Shown here piece after piece: positions 6,542-6,627 of a stretch of DNA of 6,627 bases; position 1 is the stretch's first letter; each line of letters starts with the position of its first letter. Source of the stretch: Wenzhouxiangella sp. (lineage in GTDB: Bacteria > Pseudomonadota > Gammaproteobacteria > Xanthomonadales > Wenzhouxiangellaceae); NCBI GenBank assembly GCA_007121485.1, contig SKKM01000086.1, forward strand, positions 1-6,627, written 5' to 3'. The translations under genes were made by a program, and so were the position numbers. The notes below the pieces were generated by a model. The model had not been told where the DNA came from. It made no database searches and worked only from the letters and a program-made list of their open reading frames with translations.

Positions 6542-6627
6542 ATGGCAGAGAAAGACTCACTTTCCGGGAAAACCGTGTCGCTGGTGCTCGGCTCCGGCGG
6601 CGCGCGCGGGCTGGCCCATATCGGCGC
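6542..6627 (+). CDS. Patatin-like phospholipase family protein, RssA-type, N-terminus (partial)
   Basis: Only 28 codons lie in the window before the right edge. After a short hydrophilic start, residues 12-28 read VSLVLGSGGARGLAHIG, in which GSGGARG (17-23) is the glycine-rich oxyanion-hole motif that opens the patatin domain in bacterial serine lipases such as E. coli RssA. The catalytic GxSxG serine and the DG/A aspartate would be downstream and cannot be checked here, so activity is inferred from family membership. The ATG at 6542 has no Shine-Dalgarno sequence and sits close behind a -10-like box. It is divergent from the hydroxylase gene across 52 bases. Confidence 0.8.
   Translation, partial: MAEKDSLSGKTVSLVLGSGGARGLAHIG

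Overview
This is a GC-rich window with tightly packed genes. The Map and GlnD proteins and the map-glnD order are typical of Gammaproteobacteria. The GC bias and loose Shine-Dalgarno signals would fit a Xanthomonadales/Chromatiales-like lineage, but the genus cannot be read from the sequence and that placement is inference.

Layout. On the minus strand, bases 1-515 hold the N-terminal part of glnD (PII uridylyltransferase; it runs off the left edge) and bases 512-1285 hold a complete map (type I methionine aminopeptidase). The two genes overlap by four bases (GTGA), so they are probably one translationally coupled operon. A 168-base divergent region (1286-1453) separates map from a plus-strand two-gene efflux operon: a membrane-fusion/periplasmic adaptor (about 1454-2689) and an RND inner-membrane transporter (2686-5847), joined by an ATGA overlap. 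No outer-membrane channel gene is present. The RND gene ends back-to-back (TGA|TCA) with a convergent minus-strand gene for a histidine-box di-iron fatty acid hydroxylase/sterol desaturase family membrane protein (5848-6489). A 52-base divergent region follows, and then the first 28 codons of a plus-strand patatin-like (RssA-type) phospholipase, which runs off the right edge.

How the genes work together. The map-glnD pair is housekeeping: N-terminal methionine removal and nitrogen sensing. The adaptor and RND transporter should form the inner two layers of a tripartite export pump, with an outer-membrane factor supplied from elsewhere. The hydroxylase and patatin-like protein both point to membrane lipids, but nothing in the sequence ties them to the pump.

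I see no RNA genes, insertion sequences, CRISPR arrays, long repeats or obvious sign of horizontal transfer, and no convincing new biological system. The points most worth a second look are the RND pump's TM10, where the usual proton-relay lysine is replaced by Asn-Asp, the zero-spacing convergent stop codons, and a possible leaderless promoter in front of the patatin-like gene.
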